Source: Sphingobacteriaceae bacterium UBA6709 (GTDB lineage: Bacteria; Bacteroidota; Bacteroidia; Sphingobacteriales; Sphingobacteriaceae). Taken from it: a DNA stretch of 60,210 nucleotides. Under the pieces are notes generated by a model, which was not told the DNA's origin, ran no database searches, and was given only the letters and a program-made list of their open reading frames with translations. Shown here piece after piece: positions 46,818-55,517 of this stretch. Every line of letters starts with the position of its first letter. The first letter of the stretch is position 1. The stretch spans positions 1 to 60,210 of the forward strand of contig DKIV01000043.1 of NCBI GenBank assembly GCA_002454425.1. Direction: 5' to 3'. The translations under genes and the position numbers were made by a program.

Positions 46818-48146
46818 TCACTCGATGTGATATTTCTCAATCTTATTGTATAGCGTCGTGCGGTCTATGTTAAGTATTTTGGCGGCTTTGCTCTTGTTGA
46901 ACTTCACTTTCTGCAATGTCTCTATGATAAGCTCACGTTCCCGCTGTTCGTTTAGCGCTTTAAGATCCGTGTCACTTCCTGTAACGGATTTTTTTAGGTT
47001 AAGGCTCATCTCTTCAGGTAGCGAATCCATATATACCGTATCTCCGGGGCTCAGCAGTACCATACGGCGAACGGTGTTTTTAAGCTCACGCAGGTTGCCT
47101 GGCCATTCATAGGCCTTAAACAGATCCTTTACTTCTTTGCTGAGATGCTTTACCTGTCTGTTCAAATCGCGGTTAGCTTGTTTTATGAAATGATCTACGA
47201 AAATGAAGAGGTCTTCATCTCGATTGCGCAGCGGAGGAACCTGAATCTTAAATTCATTAAGCCGATGATATAGATCCTCTCTGAAGTCACCTTTTGATAC
47301 ATTTGCAAGCAGGTCGTCGTTTGTAGCGGTCAAGATACGCACGTCAACTTTTATCTGCTTGTTTGATCCCAAAGGTTGTATTACCCGCTCCTGAAGGGCC
47401 CGGAGTAACTGTACCTGAACCTCATAAGAGAGATTTCCGACCTCATCTAAAAAGAGCGTTCCTCCATTTGCGGCTTCCATTTGGCCCTTCTTGTCGTTCA
47501 GAGCTCCGGTAAAAGCGCCTTTGCTATGACCGAACAATTCACTTGCCGCAAGGTCTTTAGACAAGGAACCGCAGTCAATGGGAATAAAAGGTTTACTACT
47601 TCTTTTGCTGGCGGCGTGAATTGAAGATGCGACATATTCCTTTCCTGTACCACTTTCTCCCTGAATGATGATGGTCATATCTGTCGGGGCTACCAGGTTT
47701 ATATATTCATGAAGCTTGCGCGAGGCTTCACTTTGACCGCTAATATACTTTGGATCGCCAGAATGCTCTTGGGGGGGCGCCGGTTGCTCGCTGCCTGTTG
47801 CTTCTTTAAGAAGTAGCTCCAGTTCGTCGGGATTTACAGGTTTTGTAATATAGTCCAGTGCTCCGGATCTGATAGCCTTCACCGCAATTCTCACATCATT
47901 GACACTTGTCATGATCACCGCCGGAATATTAGGATATAGCGACCTAGCCTCGGAAAGGACATCCAGACCCGTGCCGTCCGGTAGACGATAGTCCAGCAGG
48001 AGGATATCGTATTTTTTTGCAGCCAGTTCCGCAAGTCCCGATTTAACATCTCCTACCGCGCTGACGGCATAGCCTTTTTTCTGAAGGAAATTCTCCAGAA
48101 TCATGCTGAAGGTTGAGTCGTCTTCTATAAGTAGGATCGTAGTCAT
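46818..48146 (-). CDS. NtrC-family sigma-54-dependent response regulator
   Basis: This 442-residue regulator has a receiver domain (Asp52 in LLLDYRLPDG, Lys102 in ITKPV), a sigma-54 AAA+ domain with Walker A GESGTGKE (about residue 160), the sigma-54 contact loop GAFTGA, Walker B GGTLFLDEVGNL, and a Fis-type HTH at the C-terminus (NKSKAAKILNIDRTTLYNKI). All parts for activating RpoN promoters are present. It is convergent with the hybrid kinase and may be its output. The promoters it controls are not evident in this window. Confidence 0.95.
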   Translation of the reverse strand: MTTILLIEDDSTFSMILENFLQKKGYAVSAVGDVKSGLAELAAKKYDILLLDYRLPDGTGLDVLSEARSLYPNIPAVIMTSVNDVRIAVKAIRSGALDYITKPVNPDELELLLKEATGSEQPAPPQEHSGDPKYISGQSEASRKLHEYINLVAPTDMTIIIQGESGTGKEYVASSIHAASKRSSKPFIPIDCGSLSKDLAASELFGHSKGAFTGALNDKKGQMEAANGGTLFLDEVGNLSYEVQVQLLRALQERVIQPLGSNKQIKVDVRILTATNDDLLANVSKGDFREDLYHRLNEFKIQVPPLRNRDEDLFIFVDHFIKQANRDLNRQVKHLSKEVKDLFKAYEWPGNLRELKNTVRRMVLLSPGDTVYMDSLPEEMSLNLKKSVTGSDTDLKALNEQRERELIIETLQKVKFNKSKAAKILNIDRTTLYNKIEKYHIE

Positions 48147-48588
48147 CGTAAGGAAAGCTTTTGATATTTGTCTATGTTATACAGATTAAACTGTACATGG
48201 TTGCCGGAACAAGAAAAAAAACTAACCGGCGGCTCTAAATTAAACAAAATCGGCGAGACTCCCGGATGTGCTAAGTGATGTATGATGATCGAGGGCGGTA
48301 AGCGAAATGTTTAACTATGTAGAATGGATAGGATGCGAGTGTAGTATTTATACTAGCTGAAATATGGCTGAGTTTGCCAATAAATTGATGTAGCTAAAAA
48401 AATAAAAGATATTTTGAGGTTGTGAAGGCGCTGGGCGAGCTTATGTATTTTAGAATCTAAAAAAAAAAGTTAAAAATAAGTTGCTCTTTTTCAGACAGCT
48501 GTATAAATGTGGTAGAAAAAAGTGAAAATTAATTTGGCATTAACAATCTAAAAGCTACCTTTGCATCACCAAAACAAACAATCCTATC
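48147..48588. other. Intergenic region between ntrC-like gene and tRNA-Leu
   Basis: This 442-base AT-rich spacer holds the tRNA promoter at its right end. I found no sigma-54 box, small gene or repeat. Confidence 0.5.
48533..48563 (+). promoter_or_regulatory. Canonical Bacteroidota promoter of tRNA-Leu
   Basis: TTTG at 48533-48536 (-33) and TACCTTTG at 48556-48563 (-7, exact TAnnTTTG) are separated by 19 bases. The tRNA begins 26 bases after the -7 box. Confidence 0.85.
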
Positions 48589-48670
48589 GCGGAAGTGGCG
48601 TAATTGGTAGCCGCACCAGACTTAGGATCTGGCGCCGAGAGGCGTGGGGGTTCGAGTCCCTTCTTCCGCA
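48589..48670 (+). tRNA. tRNA-Leu (anticodon TAG)
   Basis: The 82-base class II tRNA has acceptor stem GCGGAAG/CTTCCGC with discriminator A. Anticodon stem CCAGA/TCTGG encloses loop CTTAGGA, giving anticodon TAG at 48623-48625. A long variable arm and the T-arm (GGGGGTTCGAGTCCC) follow. The terminal CCA is not encoded. It should read CUA and other CUN leucine codons. It has its own promoter upstream and a terminator just downstream. Confidence 0.97.
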
Positions 48671-48679
48671 CTGTAATTT

Positions 48680-48713
48680 AATTCCCGCCGCAATGCAGCG
48701 GGAATTTTTTGTT
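48680..48713 (+). terminator. Rho-independent terminator after tRNA-Leu
   Basis: A 9-bp stem AATTCCCGC/GCGGGAATT (48680-48688 with 48698-48706) is followed by TTTTGTTT. It separates the tRNA from the trigger factor gene. Confidence 0.85.
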
Positions 48714-48742
48714 TAGATACTAAAAGAACTAAAAGCTGTAAA

Positions 48743-50089
48743 ATGAATATTACACTAGAGAAAATCGACAGCCTGAATTCGTTGATTAAGGTAAATATCA
48801 ATCCTGAGGATTATTCTGGTCGCGTAGAAAAAGCTATTAAAGCTCAGGCGAAGAAGGCTAATCTTCCCGGTTTCAGACCTGGAATGGTACCTCCGGCACA
48901 TATCAAGAAGATGTACGGAAAGAACATCCTGGCTGAAGAAATCAACAATCTTCTCAGCGATTCTCTTAATAACTATATCTCAGAAAATAAATTAGAAGTA
49001 TTAGGTCAGCCTCTTCCTAAAGTTGAAGACGAAAAGGAATACAAGTGGGATGGTACCGAAGAGTTTGACTTTGTTTATGAAGTAGGTGTTGCTCCTGAGT
49101 TCGAGCTTGATTTCTCTGCTGCTGATAAACTTACTCAATACAATATTAAGGTAGACGCTGAGACCCTTGAGTCTAGAATCAAAAATCTTAGAAAGAGCTA
49201 CGGCAAGATGTCAAATCCTGAAGTTGCTGAGTCTGAAGATATCCTTTATGCTGAACTTACTGAACTTAACGAAGATGGCTCAGTTAAAGATGGCGGATTG
49301 GTAAAGACTGGTTCTGTACGCATCGATTTTGTAAAGGACGAAGAGATTAAAAAGGCTCTTACCGGTCTTAAGAAAGAAGATGTTGTTAATATAGATCTTA
49401 AGAAAGCTTTTGCTGGTGACGATGACGCTATCGCGAAGTTACTTAGCATTTCTGTTCCTGAAGTTGCAAATGTTGCTTCTAATTACAAGTTGGAGGTTAA
49501 GAATGTGAATCGTTTGGAAGAAGCGGTGCTTGATCAGGAATTCTTCGATAAATTATTCGGAGCCGAAGAAGTGAAGACAGAGGAAGAGTTCAAGGCAAAG
49601 ATTGTTGAAGAGCTTGAAGGTATGATGTCTCAGAATGCGGATCAGAAGCTTCATGATGATATCATCAAGCATTCTCTTGAGAAGTATTCATTGACTTTGC
49701 CAGATGCTTTCCTTCAGAAGTGGTTAAAAGCTACTAATCCTAATCTTACTGAAGCTGAGCTTGCTGAAGGTTATGATGACTTTGCTCGTAATTTGAAATG
49801 GACGCTTATTGAAAACAAGATCATGAAGGCGAACAACATCGAAATTAAATACGAAGAGGTTCTTGACGCAGCAAAGCAACGTCTGGATGCTCAGTTCAGA
49901 ATGTACAGCCCACAGGCGCTTCCTGAAGAGCAGTTAGCTCAGTACGCTGTTCAGTTCCTTCAGAATAAAGAAAATGCAAACCGTATTTTCGAAGAAGTTA
50001 AGACTTTGAAAGTTCTTGATTATCTGAAGACTGTCGTTACACTTGACAAAAATGACATTGAATACAACAAGTTTACAGAACTAAAATAA
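48743..50089 (+). CDS. tig: Trigger factor, ribosome-associated chaperone
   Basis: This 448-residue protein has an N-terminal ribosome-binding domain with signature GFRPGMVPP at 43-51 (family GFRxGxxP). The central region, where other trigger factors have an FKBP-type prolyl isomerase, is diverged here, and the C-terminal helical chaperone arms fill about 250-448. It binds nascent chains at the ribosome exit. The gene heads the common tig-clpP-clpX order, but a terminator-like hairpin separates it from clpP. Confidence 0.95.
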   Translation: MNITLEKIDSLNSLIKVNINPEDYSGRVEKAIKAQAKKANLPGFRPGMVPPAHIKKMYGKNILAEEINNLLSDSLNNYISENKLEVLGQPLPKVEDEKEYKWDGTEEFDFVYEVGVAPEFELDFSAADKLTQYNIKVDAETLESRIKNLRKSYGKMSNPEVAESEDILYAELTELNEDGSVKDGGLVKTGSVRIDFVKDEEIKKALTGLKKEDVVNIDLKKAFAGDDDAIAKLLSISVPEVANVASNYKLEVKNVNRLEEAVLDQEFFDKLFGAEEVKTEEEFKAKIVEELEGMMSQNADQKLHDDIIKHSLEKYSLTLPDAFLQKWLKATNPNLTEAELAEGYDDFARNLKWTLIENKIMKANNIEIKYEEVLDAAKQRLDAQFRMYSPQALPEEQLAQYAVQFLQNKENANRIFEEVKTLKVLDYLKTVVTLDKNDIEYNKFTELK

Positions 50090-50115
50090 TTTTACGCTGT
50101 TAAATTCAGCGGGAT

Positions 50116-50160
50116 GAAAGCCAGTAATATTTACAAATATTTTACTGGCTTTCTCATTTT
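50116..50160 (+). terminator. Hairpin between tig and clpP
   Basis: A 12-bp perfect stem GAAAGCCAGTAA/TTACTGGCTTTC (50116-50127 with 50142-50153) is extended by A-T pairs and followed by CTCATTTT. It would end or attenuate the tig transcript. A TTACTTTG box at 50181-50188, one base off the -7 consensus, may start clpP separately. Confidence 0.7.
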
Positions 50161-50191
50161 AATAAATATTTTAGTGAAATTTACTTTGAAC

Positions 50192-50896
50192 ATGAATATT
50201 GATAAGAACGAATTCCGCAAATATGCTGTAAAGCATCATGGTATAGGTAGCCAGCACGTTGATAGTTTTATCGGCAGAGTGGAAGCGAGTGCGATTCCTA
50301 TGTCAATGACTCCTTATATTATCGAAGAGCGTCAGCTGAACGTAGCGCAAATGGATGTATTTTCAAGATTGATGATGGACCGCATCATCTTCTTAGGCGA
50401 TGCTATCTACGATTCCAATGCGAATATTATTCAGGCACAGCTGCTTTTCCTGCAGTCGACAGATGCTAAACGTGATATTCAGATTTATATTAACTCTCCA
50501 GGTGGCTCAGTATACGCAGGTCTAGGTATCTACGATACCATGCAATATATATCACCTGATGTAGCAACAATCTGTACCGGTATGGCGGCGTCAATGGCAG
50601 CAGTATTGCTTTGTGCAGGTACAGCCGGAAAACGCGCGGCACTTAAACATTCACGCGTGATGATACATCAGCCTTTGGGTGGTGTTCAAGGACAAGCTTC
50701 AGACATTGAAATTACAGCACGGGAGATCCTGAAGCTGAAGAAGGAACTTTATGACATCCTTTCTAATCACAGTGGTCAGGATTACCAGACGGTGCATAAC
50801 GCTTCCGACAGAGATTATTGGATGATTGCAAGTGAAGCTAAGGAATTTGGAATGATCGATGAAGTCCTTGGCGAAAATAAAGTAACTAATGAGTAA
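50192..50896 (+). CDS. clpP: ATP-dependent Clp protease proteolytic subunit
   Basis: This 234-residue serine protease has the catalytic triad Ser134 (MAASMA), His159 (MIHQP) and Asp208 (SDRDYW), with the 25- and 49-residue spacings of E. coli ClpP. I choose the ATG at 50192 (MNIDKNEFRKYAVKHHG), because the open frame upstream runs through the tig-clpP hairpin. The N-terminus is longer than the mature enzyme and is probably processed. It forms a tetradecamer fed by ClpX. The stop codon overlaps the clpX start by 8 bases (ATGAGTAA), which couples the two. Confidence 0.96.
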   Translation: MNIDKNEFRKYAVKHHGIGSQHVDSFIGRVEASAIPMSMTPYIIEERQLNVAQMDVFSRLMMDRIIFLGDAIYDSNANIIQAQLLFLQSTDAKRDIQIYINSPGGSVYAGLGIYDTMQYISPDVATICTGMAASMAAVLLCAGTAGKRAALKHSRVMIHQPLGGVQGQASDIEITAREILKLKKELYDILSNHSGQDYQTVHNASDRDYWMIASEAKEFGMIDEVLGENKVTNE

Positions 50897-52130
50897 AAGT
50901 TCAAAAGATATTAAATGCTCTTTTTGCGGAGCGGGTAAACAGGACACCCTAATGCTTATAGCGGGTCTTGATGCTCATATCTGCGACAAATGTGTTGCCC
51001 AGGCAAATCAGATTCTCGCCGAGGAATTGTCTACGCGTAAAAGCAAGTCCATGCCCTCCGCTCTCACGCTGATGAAGCCCATGGAGATCAAGACCCATCT
51101 TGATCAATATGTAATTGGTCAGGACGATGCTAAGAAAATTCTTTCTGTTGCCGTTTATAACCACTATAAGCGTCTAAATCAACGTGTCGATAAGGATGAG
51201 GTTGAGATTGAGAAATCGAATATCATCATGGTAGGAGAGACGGGTACAGGAAAAACCCTGTTGGCAAAAACCATCGCGCGCATTTTACACGTTCCTTTCT
51301 GTATCTGTGATGCTACGGTACTCACGGAGGCGGGCTATGTTGGGGAAGATGTTGAAAGCATCCTCACCCGTTTATTACAGGCTGCAGATTATGATGTAGC
51401 TGCGGCTGAGCGGGGGATCGTATACATCGATGAGGTTGATAAGATCGCAAGAAAGAGCGACAATCCGTCTATTACGCGTGATGTTTCTGGTGAAGGTGTA
51501 CAGCAGGCCCTGTTAAAGATCCTCGAAGGTACCGTGGTGAATGTTCCGCCTCAGGGAGGACGTAAGCATCCTGATCAGAAGATGATCGCGGTGAATACTA
51601 ACAACATTCTGTTTATCTGTGGCGGTGCTTTTGACGGAATAGAACGTAAGATTGCTAATCGTCTGCGCACGCAAACCGTAGGTTATCGCGTAAACGGAGA
51701 GGATCTGAACATCGACATGAAGAACCTGTATAAGTATATTACTCCGCAGGATCTTAAGTCTTTCGGACTTATTCCCGAGCTTATCGGACGATTGCCGGTG
51801 ATTACGCATCTTAATCCGCTGGATCGCGGTGCGCTACTTAATATCTTAACGGAACCCAAAAACTCCCTGGTGCGTCAGTACAAGAAATTGTTTGATTACG
51901 AAGGTATCAAACTTGAGTTTGAAAAAGAGGTTTTAGAATTTGTAGTCGATAAGGCGATGGAGTTTAAACTCGGAGCACGTGGTCTTCGATCGATATGTGA
52001 GGCGATTATGGTGGATGCCATGTTTGAGCTTCCCTCGTCGAAGCCCCAGTCGAAACAACTTGATATTACGCTCGATTATGCGGTGGAGAAGTTCTCCAAA
52101 TCTGATCTGAAAAAACTGAAAGTTGCATAA
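50889..52130 (+). CDS. clpX: ATP-dependent Clp protease ATP-binding subunit ClpX
   Basis: This 413-residue AAA+ unfoldase has a C4 zinc-binding domain (Cys10, 13, 32, 35), Walker A GETGTGKT, Walker B GIVYIDEVDKI, sensor residues in GLIPELIGR and the C-terminal GARGLRS. It recognises and unfolds substrates for ClpP. In place of the IGF loop of E. coli ClpX, the aligned position reads VGY (264-266). The gene overlaps clpP and ends with a strong terminator. Confidence 0.96.
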   Translation: MSKSSKDIKCSFCGAGKQDTLMLIAGLDAHICDKCVAQANQILAEELSTRKSKSMPSALTLMKPMEIKTHLDQYVIGQDDAKKILSVAVYNHYKRLNQRVDKDEVEIEKSNIIMVGETGTGKTLLAKTIARILHVPFCICDATVLTEAGYVGEDVESILTRLLQAADYDVAAAERGIVYIDEVDKIARKSDNPSITRDVSGEGVQQALLKILEGTVVNVPPQGGRKHPDQKMIAVNTNNILFICGGAFDGIERKIANRLRTQTVGYRVNGEDLNIDMKNLYKYITPQDLKSFGLIPELIGRLPVITHLNPLDRGALLNILTEPKNSLVRQYKKLFDYEGIKLEFEKEVLEFVVDKAMEFKLGARGLRSICEAIMVDAMFELPSSKPQSKQLDITLDYAVEKFSKSDLKKLKVA

Positions 52131-52137
52131 ATGAGAG

Positions 52138-52161
52138 CCCCGATAATTATCGGGGTTTTTT
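52138..52161 (+). terminator. Rho-independent terminator of clpPX
   Basis: The perfect palindrome CCCCGATAATTATCGGGG at 52138-52155 is followed by six Ts. It directly follows the clpX stop codon. Confidence 0.92.
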
Positions 52162-52275
52162 GTATCTATACATTTCGCAGGAGTTGCACTCTGAAGGTGG
52201 CTGCGAGAAGGCATAAAGCCTATATCAAATTATAAGCCGGCAATAACCGGATATGTTTAACCAAAATTGATTACT

Positions 52276-53136
52276 ATGAATGAAGAAAAAGAAGTAAAAA
52301 AAGAAGTTGAAGGCGAAGTTGTAAAGAAAGTTAAGGAGGTTGAAAGTCCTGTCAAATCGGGTCTCAAGTCTAAGTCGGATATCGTATCCAATTGGTTACC
52401 TCGTTATACCGGGCGCCCCTTAAACCAATTTGGTGATTACATCCTGCTCACGAATTTCTCAAAGTATCTGCAGATGTTTTCTGAATGGCATGACAACGCG
52501 CCCATTATGGGATTAGATAAGCCTATGCAAAGCGTTTCAGCAGATGGCATCACCATTATTAACTTTGGTATGGGTAGTCCCCTCGCGGCAACTATGATGG
52601 ATCTGCTAACTGCCATTAGTCCTAAAGCGGTATTGTTCCTTGGGAAATGCGGAGGACTTAAGAAAAAAAATAGTCTGGGCGACTTTATCTTGCCTATTGC
52701 CGCTATTCGTGGTGAAGGGACGTCTAACGATTATCTTCCTGCCGAAGTTCCTGCACTGCCCGCGTTCGCATTACAGAAGGCCATCTCTACGACTATTCGT
52801 GATCACTCCCGCGACTATTGGACAGGAACGGTGTATACCACAAACAGACGTGTTTGGGAACATGACAAGGATTTTAAGAAATACCTTAAGACTTTAAGAG
52901 CTATGGCCATAGACATGGAGACAGCGACGGTTTTTACAGCAGGCTTTGCAAACAAGATCCCTACCGGTGCTCTTCTCCTGGTGTCAGATCAGCCGATGAT
53001 CCCAGAAGGCGTTAAGACAGCTGAAAGTGATTCTAAGGTTACTGAAAAATATGTTGAAACACATTTGAGAGTAGGTATTGAGTCGCTTAAACAGTTGAAA
53101 AACAATGGACTCACCGTAAAGCATCTTCAGTTCTAG
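52276..53136 (+). CDS. amn: AMP nucleosidase (Bacteroidota type)
   Basis: This 286-residue cytosolic enzyme splits AMP into adenine and ribose 5-phosphate. It belongs to the phosphorylase/nucleosidase superfamily. FGMGSPLAATMMDLL and LFLGKCGGL form the base/ribose site region, and AIDMETATVF contains the ME motif. A Lys/Glu/Val-rich N-terminal extension (about 1-30) is less conserved. I use the ATG at 52276; the frame opens 3 codons earlier with TTG. It has no close operon partner, lying between the clpX terminator and the murA terminator. Confidence 0.88.
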   Translation: MNEEKEVKKEVEGEVVKKVKEVESPVKSGLKSKSDIVSNWLPRYTGRPLNQFGDYILLTNFSKYLQMFSEWHDNAPIMGLDKPMQSVSADGITIINFGMGSPLAATMMDLLTAISPKAVLFLGKCGGLKKKNSLGDFILPIAAIRGEGTSNDYLPAEVPALPAFALQKAISTTIRDHSRDYWTGTVYTTNRRVWEHDKDFKKYLKTLRAMAIDMETATVFTAGFANKIPTGALLLVSDQPMIPEGVKTAESDSKVTEKYVETHLRVGIESLKQLKNNGLTVKHLQF

Positions 53137-53444
53137 TCGCTCGAAGATGTTCTTCTAAGTTAGGCTGACCAGGCCGATTGTATTTAGGGTAACCTCCTTT
53201 AAATATTACTATGACGTAAGTACCATGACTTTTCCGCGTTTACATGATGCCTTAACCACGCATATCCCGGAAAACGATTGGGAATACGCCATTGGTAACC
53301 AATACCTGAATATCCTCAAATAGTTACCGCCATTAAATAAAAAACTCCCTTTACCTTTAATGGCAGTGTCTACCATACAAAATAAAGGGAGTGTTATAAG
53401 ATAATGTAGGCTCGCTGCTTAATGCGGCCCGATATCTATTATTC
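53137..53444. other. Intergenic region between convergent amn and murA
   Basis: This 308-base gap holds a 32-codon ORF at 53225-53323 (+), starting MTFPRLHDALTTHIP, that I do not recognise and that may be a gene relic. It also holds the interleaved hairpins at 53329-53392. Confidence 0.45.
53338..53392 (-). terminator. murA terminator with interleaved second stem
   Basis: On the minus strand a 10-bp stem (ACTCCCTTTA/TAAAGGGAGT, 53392-53383 with 53353-53344) is followed by TTTTTATTT, a good terminator for the murA operon. A second 9-bp stem (GCCATTAAA at 53329-53337 with TTTAATGGC at 53356-53364) interlocks with it, so only one may form at a time unless a pseudoknot folds. Confidence 0.65.
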
Positions 53445-54770
53445 TTAATGCTGCTTTGGCATCACGTCAATACGTTTGATATTGGCTCCAAGGGCACGCA
53501 AGCGGGCATCTATGTCTTGATATCCGCGCTCTATCTGTTCAATATTATGGATGATGGAACGGCCATTAGCGGAAAGCGCGGCGATCAATAGAGAAACGCC
53601 AGCTCTGATGTCAGGGGAGGTCATTTCAATTCCACGTAGCTGCACCTGCTTGTCCAGACCTATAACGGTTGCGCGGTGCGGATCGCAGAGGATGATCTGC
53701 GCGCCCATGTCAATAAGCTTATCTACGAAGAAGAGGCGACTTTCGAACATTTTCTGATGGATCATCACATTCCCGCGAGCCTGCGTTGCTACTACCAGCA
53801 CAATGCTTAGCAGATCGGGCGTGAAACCAGGCCAGGGGGCATCCGCTATGGTAAGGATCGAACCGTCAATAAAAGTATCAATAACATAATTATCCTGTGC
53901 GGGAATGAAGATATCATCACCACGCAGCTCCATCTGAATACCCAGGCGTCTGAATACATTCGGGATAATTCCCAATTCCTTGTATTGAACGTCTTTGATC
54001 GTGATTTCGGAACCTGTCATGGCTGCGAGGCCAATGAAAGATCCAATTTCAATCATGTCAGGAAGTAAACGATGCTCTGTGCCGCCAAGTTTTGTAACCC
54101 CCTCGATGGTGAGCAGGTTGGAGCCAATTCCGCTAATTTTAGCACCCATTCTATTCAGCATTTTGCATAGTTGCTGAAGATAGGGTTCACATGCCGCGTT
54201 ATAAATTGTGGTGGTGCCTTCCGCCAATACAGCAGCCATTACTACGTTTGCCGTACCTGTTACAGATGCTTCATCAAGGAGGATATAGGTGCCTTTCAGC
54301 TGAGTTGCGTCAACATTAAAAAAGCTACTTTCGGCGTCAAAGATAAACTTGGCACCAAGCTTTTCAAAGCCAAGAAAATGCGTGTCCAAACGACGGCGAC
54401 CGATTTTATCACCTCCAGGTTTGGGTATTGCAGCTTTACCAAAGCGGGCCAGCAAGGGACCAACGATCATGATCGAGCCACGCAAGCTTCCTCCTTTAGA
54501 CTTAAAGGCATCAGAGGTGAAGAAATCGAGGTCGATGCCACTGGCTTCAAAAGTGTAGGTGTCCTTATTAAGACGTTCCACCTTTACGCCAAGGTCGCCA
54601 AGAAGCTCAATGAGCTTATTTACGTCCTTGATATCAGGAATATTGCTTATAGTAACCTTCTGGTCTGTTAATAGCACAGCAGATATCACCTGTAGTGCTT
54701 CATTTTTCGCTCCCTGAGGGATAATCTCGCCTTTAAGACGGGTGCCTCCAATAATTTCGAATGCAGTCAT
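53445..54770 (-). CDS. murA: UDP-N-acetylglucosamine 1-carboxyvinyltransferase
   Basis: This 441-residue enzyme performs the first committed step of peptidoglycan synthesis, adding enolpyruvate from PEP to UDP-GlcNAc. Family marks include GAKNEALQ near the N-terminus and RGSIMIVGPLLARFGKA. The active-site loop reads PGGDKIGRRR with Asp121 where E. coli has Cys115. Fosfomycin alkylates that Cys, and Asp variants are active and insensitive in other bacteria, so insensitivity is predicted. The gene is third after uvrD and DUF4290 on the same strand, 34 bases after the latter, and ends at a U-tract terminator. Confidence 0.96.
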   Translation of the reverse strand: MTAFEIIGGTRLKGEIIPQGAKNEALQVISAVLLTDQKVTISNIPDIKDVNKLIELLGDLGVKVERLNKDTYTFEASGIDLDFFTSDAFKSKGGSLRGSIMIVGPLLARFGKAAIPKPGGDKIGRRRLDTHFLGFEKLGAKFIFDAESSFFNVDATQLKGTYILLDEASVTGTANVVMAAVLAEGTTTIYNAACEPYLQQLCKMLNRMGAKISGIGSNLLTIEGVTKLGGTEHRLLPDMIEIGSFIGLAAMTGSEITIKDVQYKELGIIPNVFRRLGIQMELRGDDIFIPAQDNYVIDTFIDGSILTIADAPWPGFTPDLLSIVLVVATQARGNVMIHQKMFESRLFFVDKLIDMGAQIILCDPHRATVIGLDKQVQLRGIEMTSPDIRAGVSLLIAALSANGRSIIHNIEQIERGYQDIDARLRALGANIKRIDVMPKQH

Positions 54771-54804
54771 AGAAAAAAAAATACGTGATAGTCACGTCAG
54801 CCTT

Positions 54805-55467
54805 TTAATAACGTTTACCGCTATATTTCGGTCTGTTAGATTGATTGTTTTTAGATTTCTTGTTCAGCGTGTTTGTGCGCGCTGGTGTTTTTTGTTTTGC
54901 AGGATTGTACTGTGAGATAGCTTCAACCTTGCTCAGGCTAAAGTTCGCATCAGGTATCAGTTCTCCCTTCGACATTTCCCGCAGGTCGGTAAAGATGGTT
55001 TCGTCGGCCACCGAATCCTTGTTCCATGTAACGTAAGCCATTTTCATGAAATTTGCAATGGCATGTGTAAGGTGCTGACGCTGAGCTGGGTCGTCCAACT
55101 CACGGGCACGCTCAATCATGATCTCTACCGTTTTGCCATAATGTTTAAAGCGAATTCTTTTCTGAGGATAAGCCAAAGGGTCAGGCTTAAAGTTTATCGC
55201 GTCTTCGCTGGGAATCGGATATGGAGAATCTACGTCAATCTTAAAATCAGAAATGATCTGTAGATGATCCCATAATTTATGTTTGAAATCTGCCACATCT
55301 CGCAGATGAGGATTGAGAAAGCCCATTAGGTCGATCACTACCTGCGAATATCGGTTACGCTCTTCCTTTGTCGGAAGTGTACATATATAGGCGACCATGT
55401 TTTGAACATTGCGGCCATACTCGGCAAGTATTAGCTTTTTCCTTGTAGTATTATAATCAAATGTCAT
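54805..55467 (-). CDS. DUF4290 family protein
   Basis: This 220-residue protein belongs to a Bacteroidota-specific conserved family of unknown function. It opens MTFDYNTTRKKLILAEYGRNVQ, which I take as the start (ATG at 55467); an upstream TTG in the same frame is less likely. It is mostly helical (RNVQNMVAYICTLPTKEERNRY, LMGFLNPHLRDVADFKHKLWDH), with a Lys/Asn-rich basic tail. It has no signal peptide or membrane segment. It lies between uvrD and murA, and its place beside murA is common in the phylum. Function is unknown. Confidence 0.88.
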   Translation of the reverse strand: MTFDYNTTRKKLILAEYGRNVQNMVAYICTLPTKEERNRYSQVVIDLMGFLNPHLRDVADFKHKLWDHLQIISDFKIDVDSPYPIPSEDAINFKPDPLAYPQKRIRFKHYGKTVEIMIERARELDDPAQRQHLTHAIANFMKMAYVTWNKDSVADETIFTDLREMSKGELIPDANFSLSKVEAISQYNPAKQKTPARTNTLNKKSKNNQSNRPKYSGKRY

Positions 55468-55517
55468 ACGTATATTCTTTTTGGGGGGTGAGTGGAAAAA
55501 AGGCAATTCAATTGATC

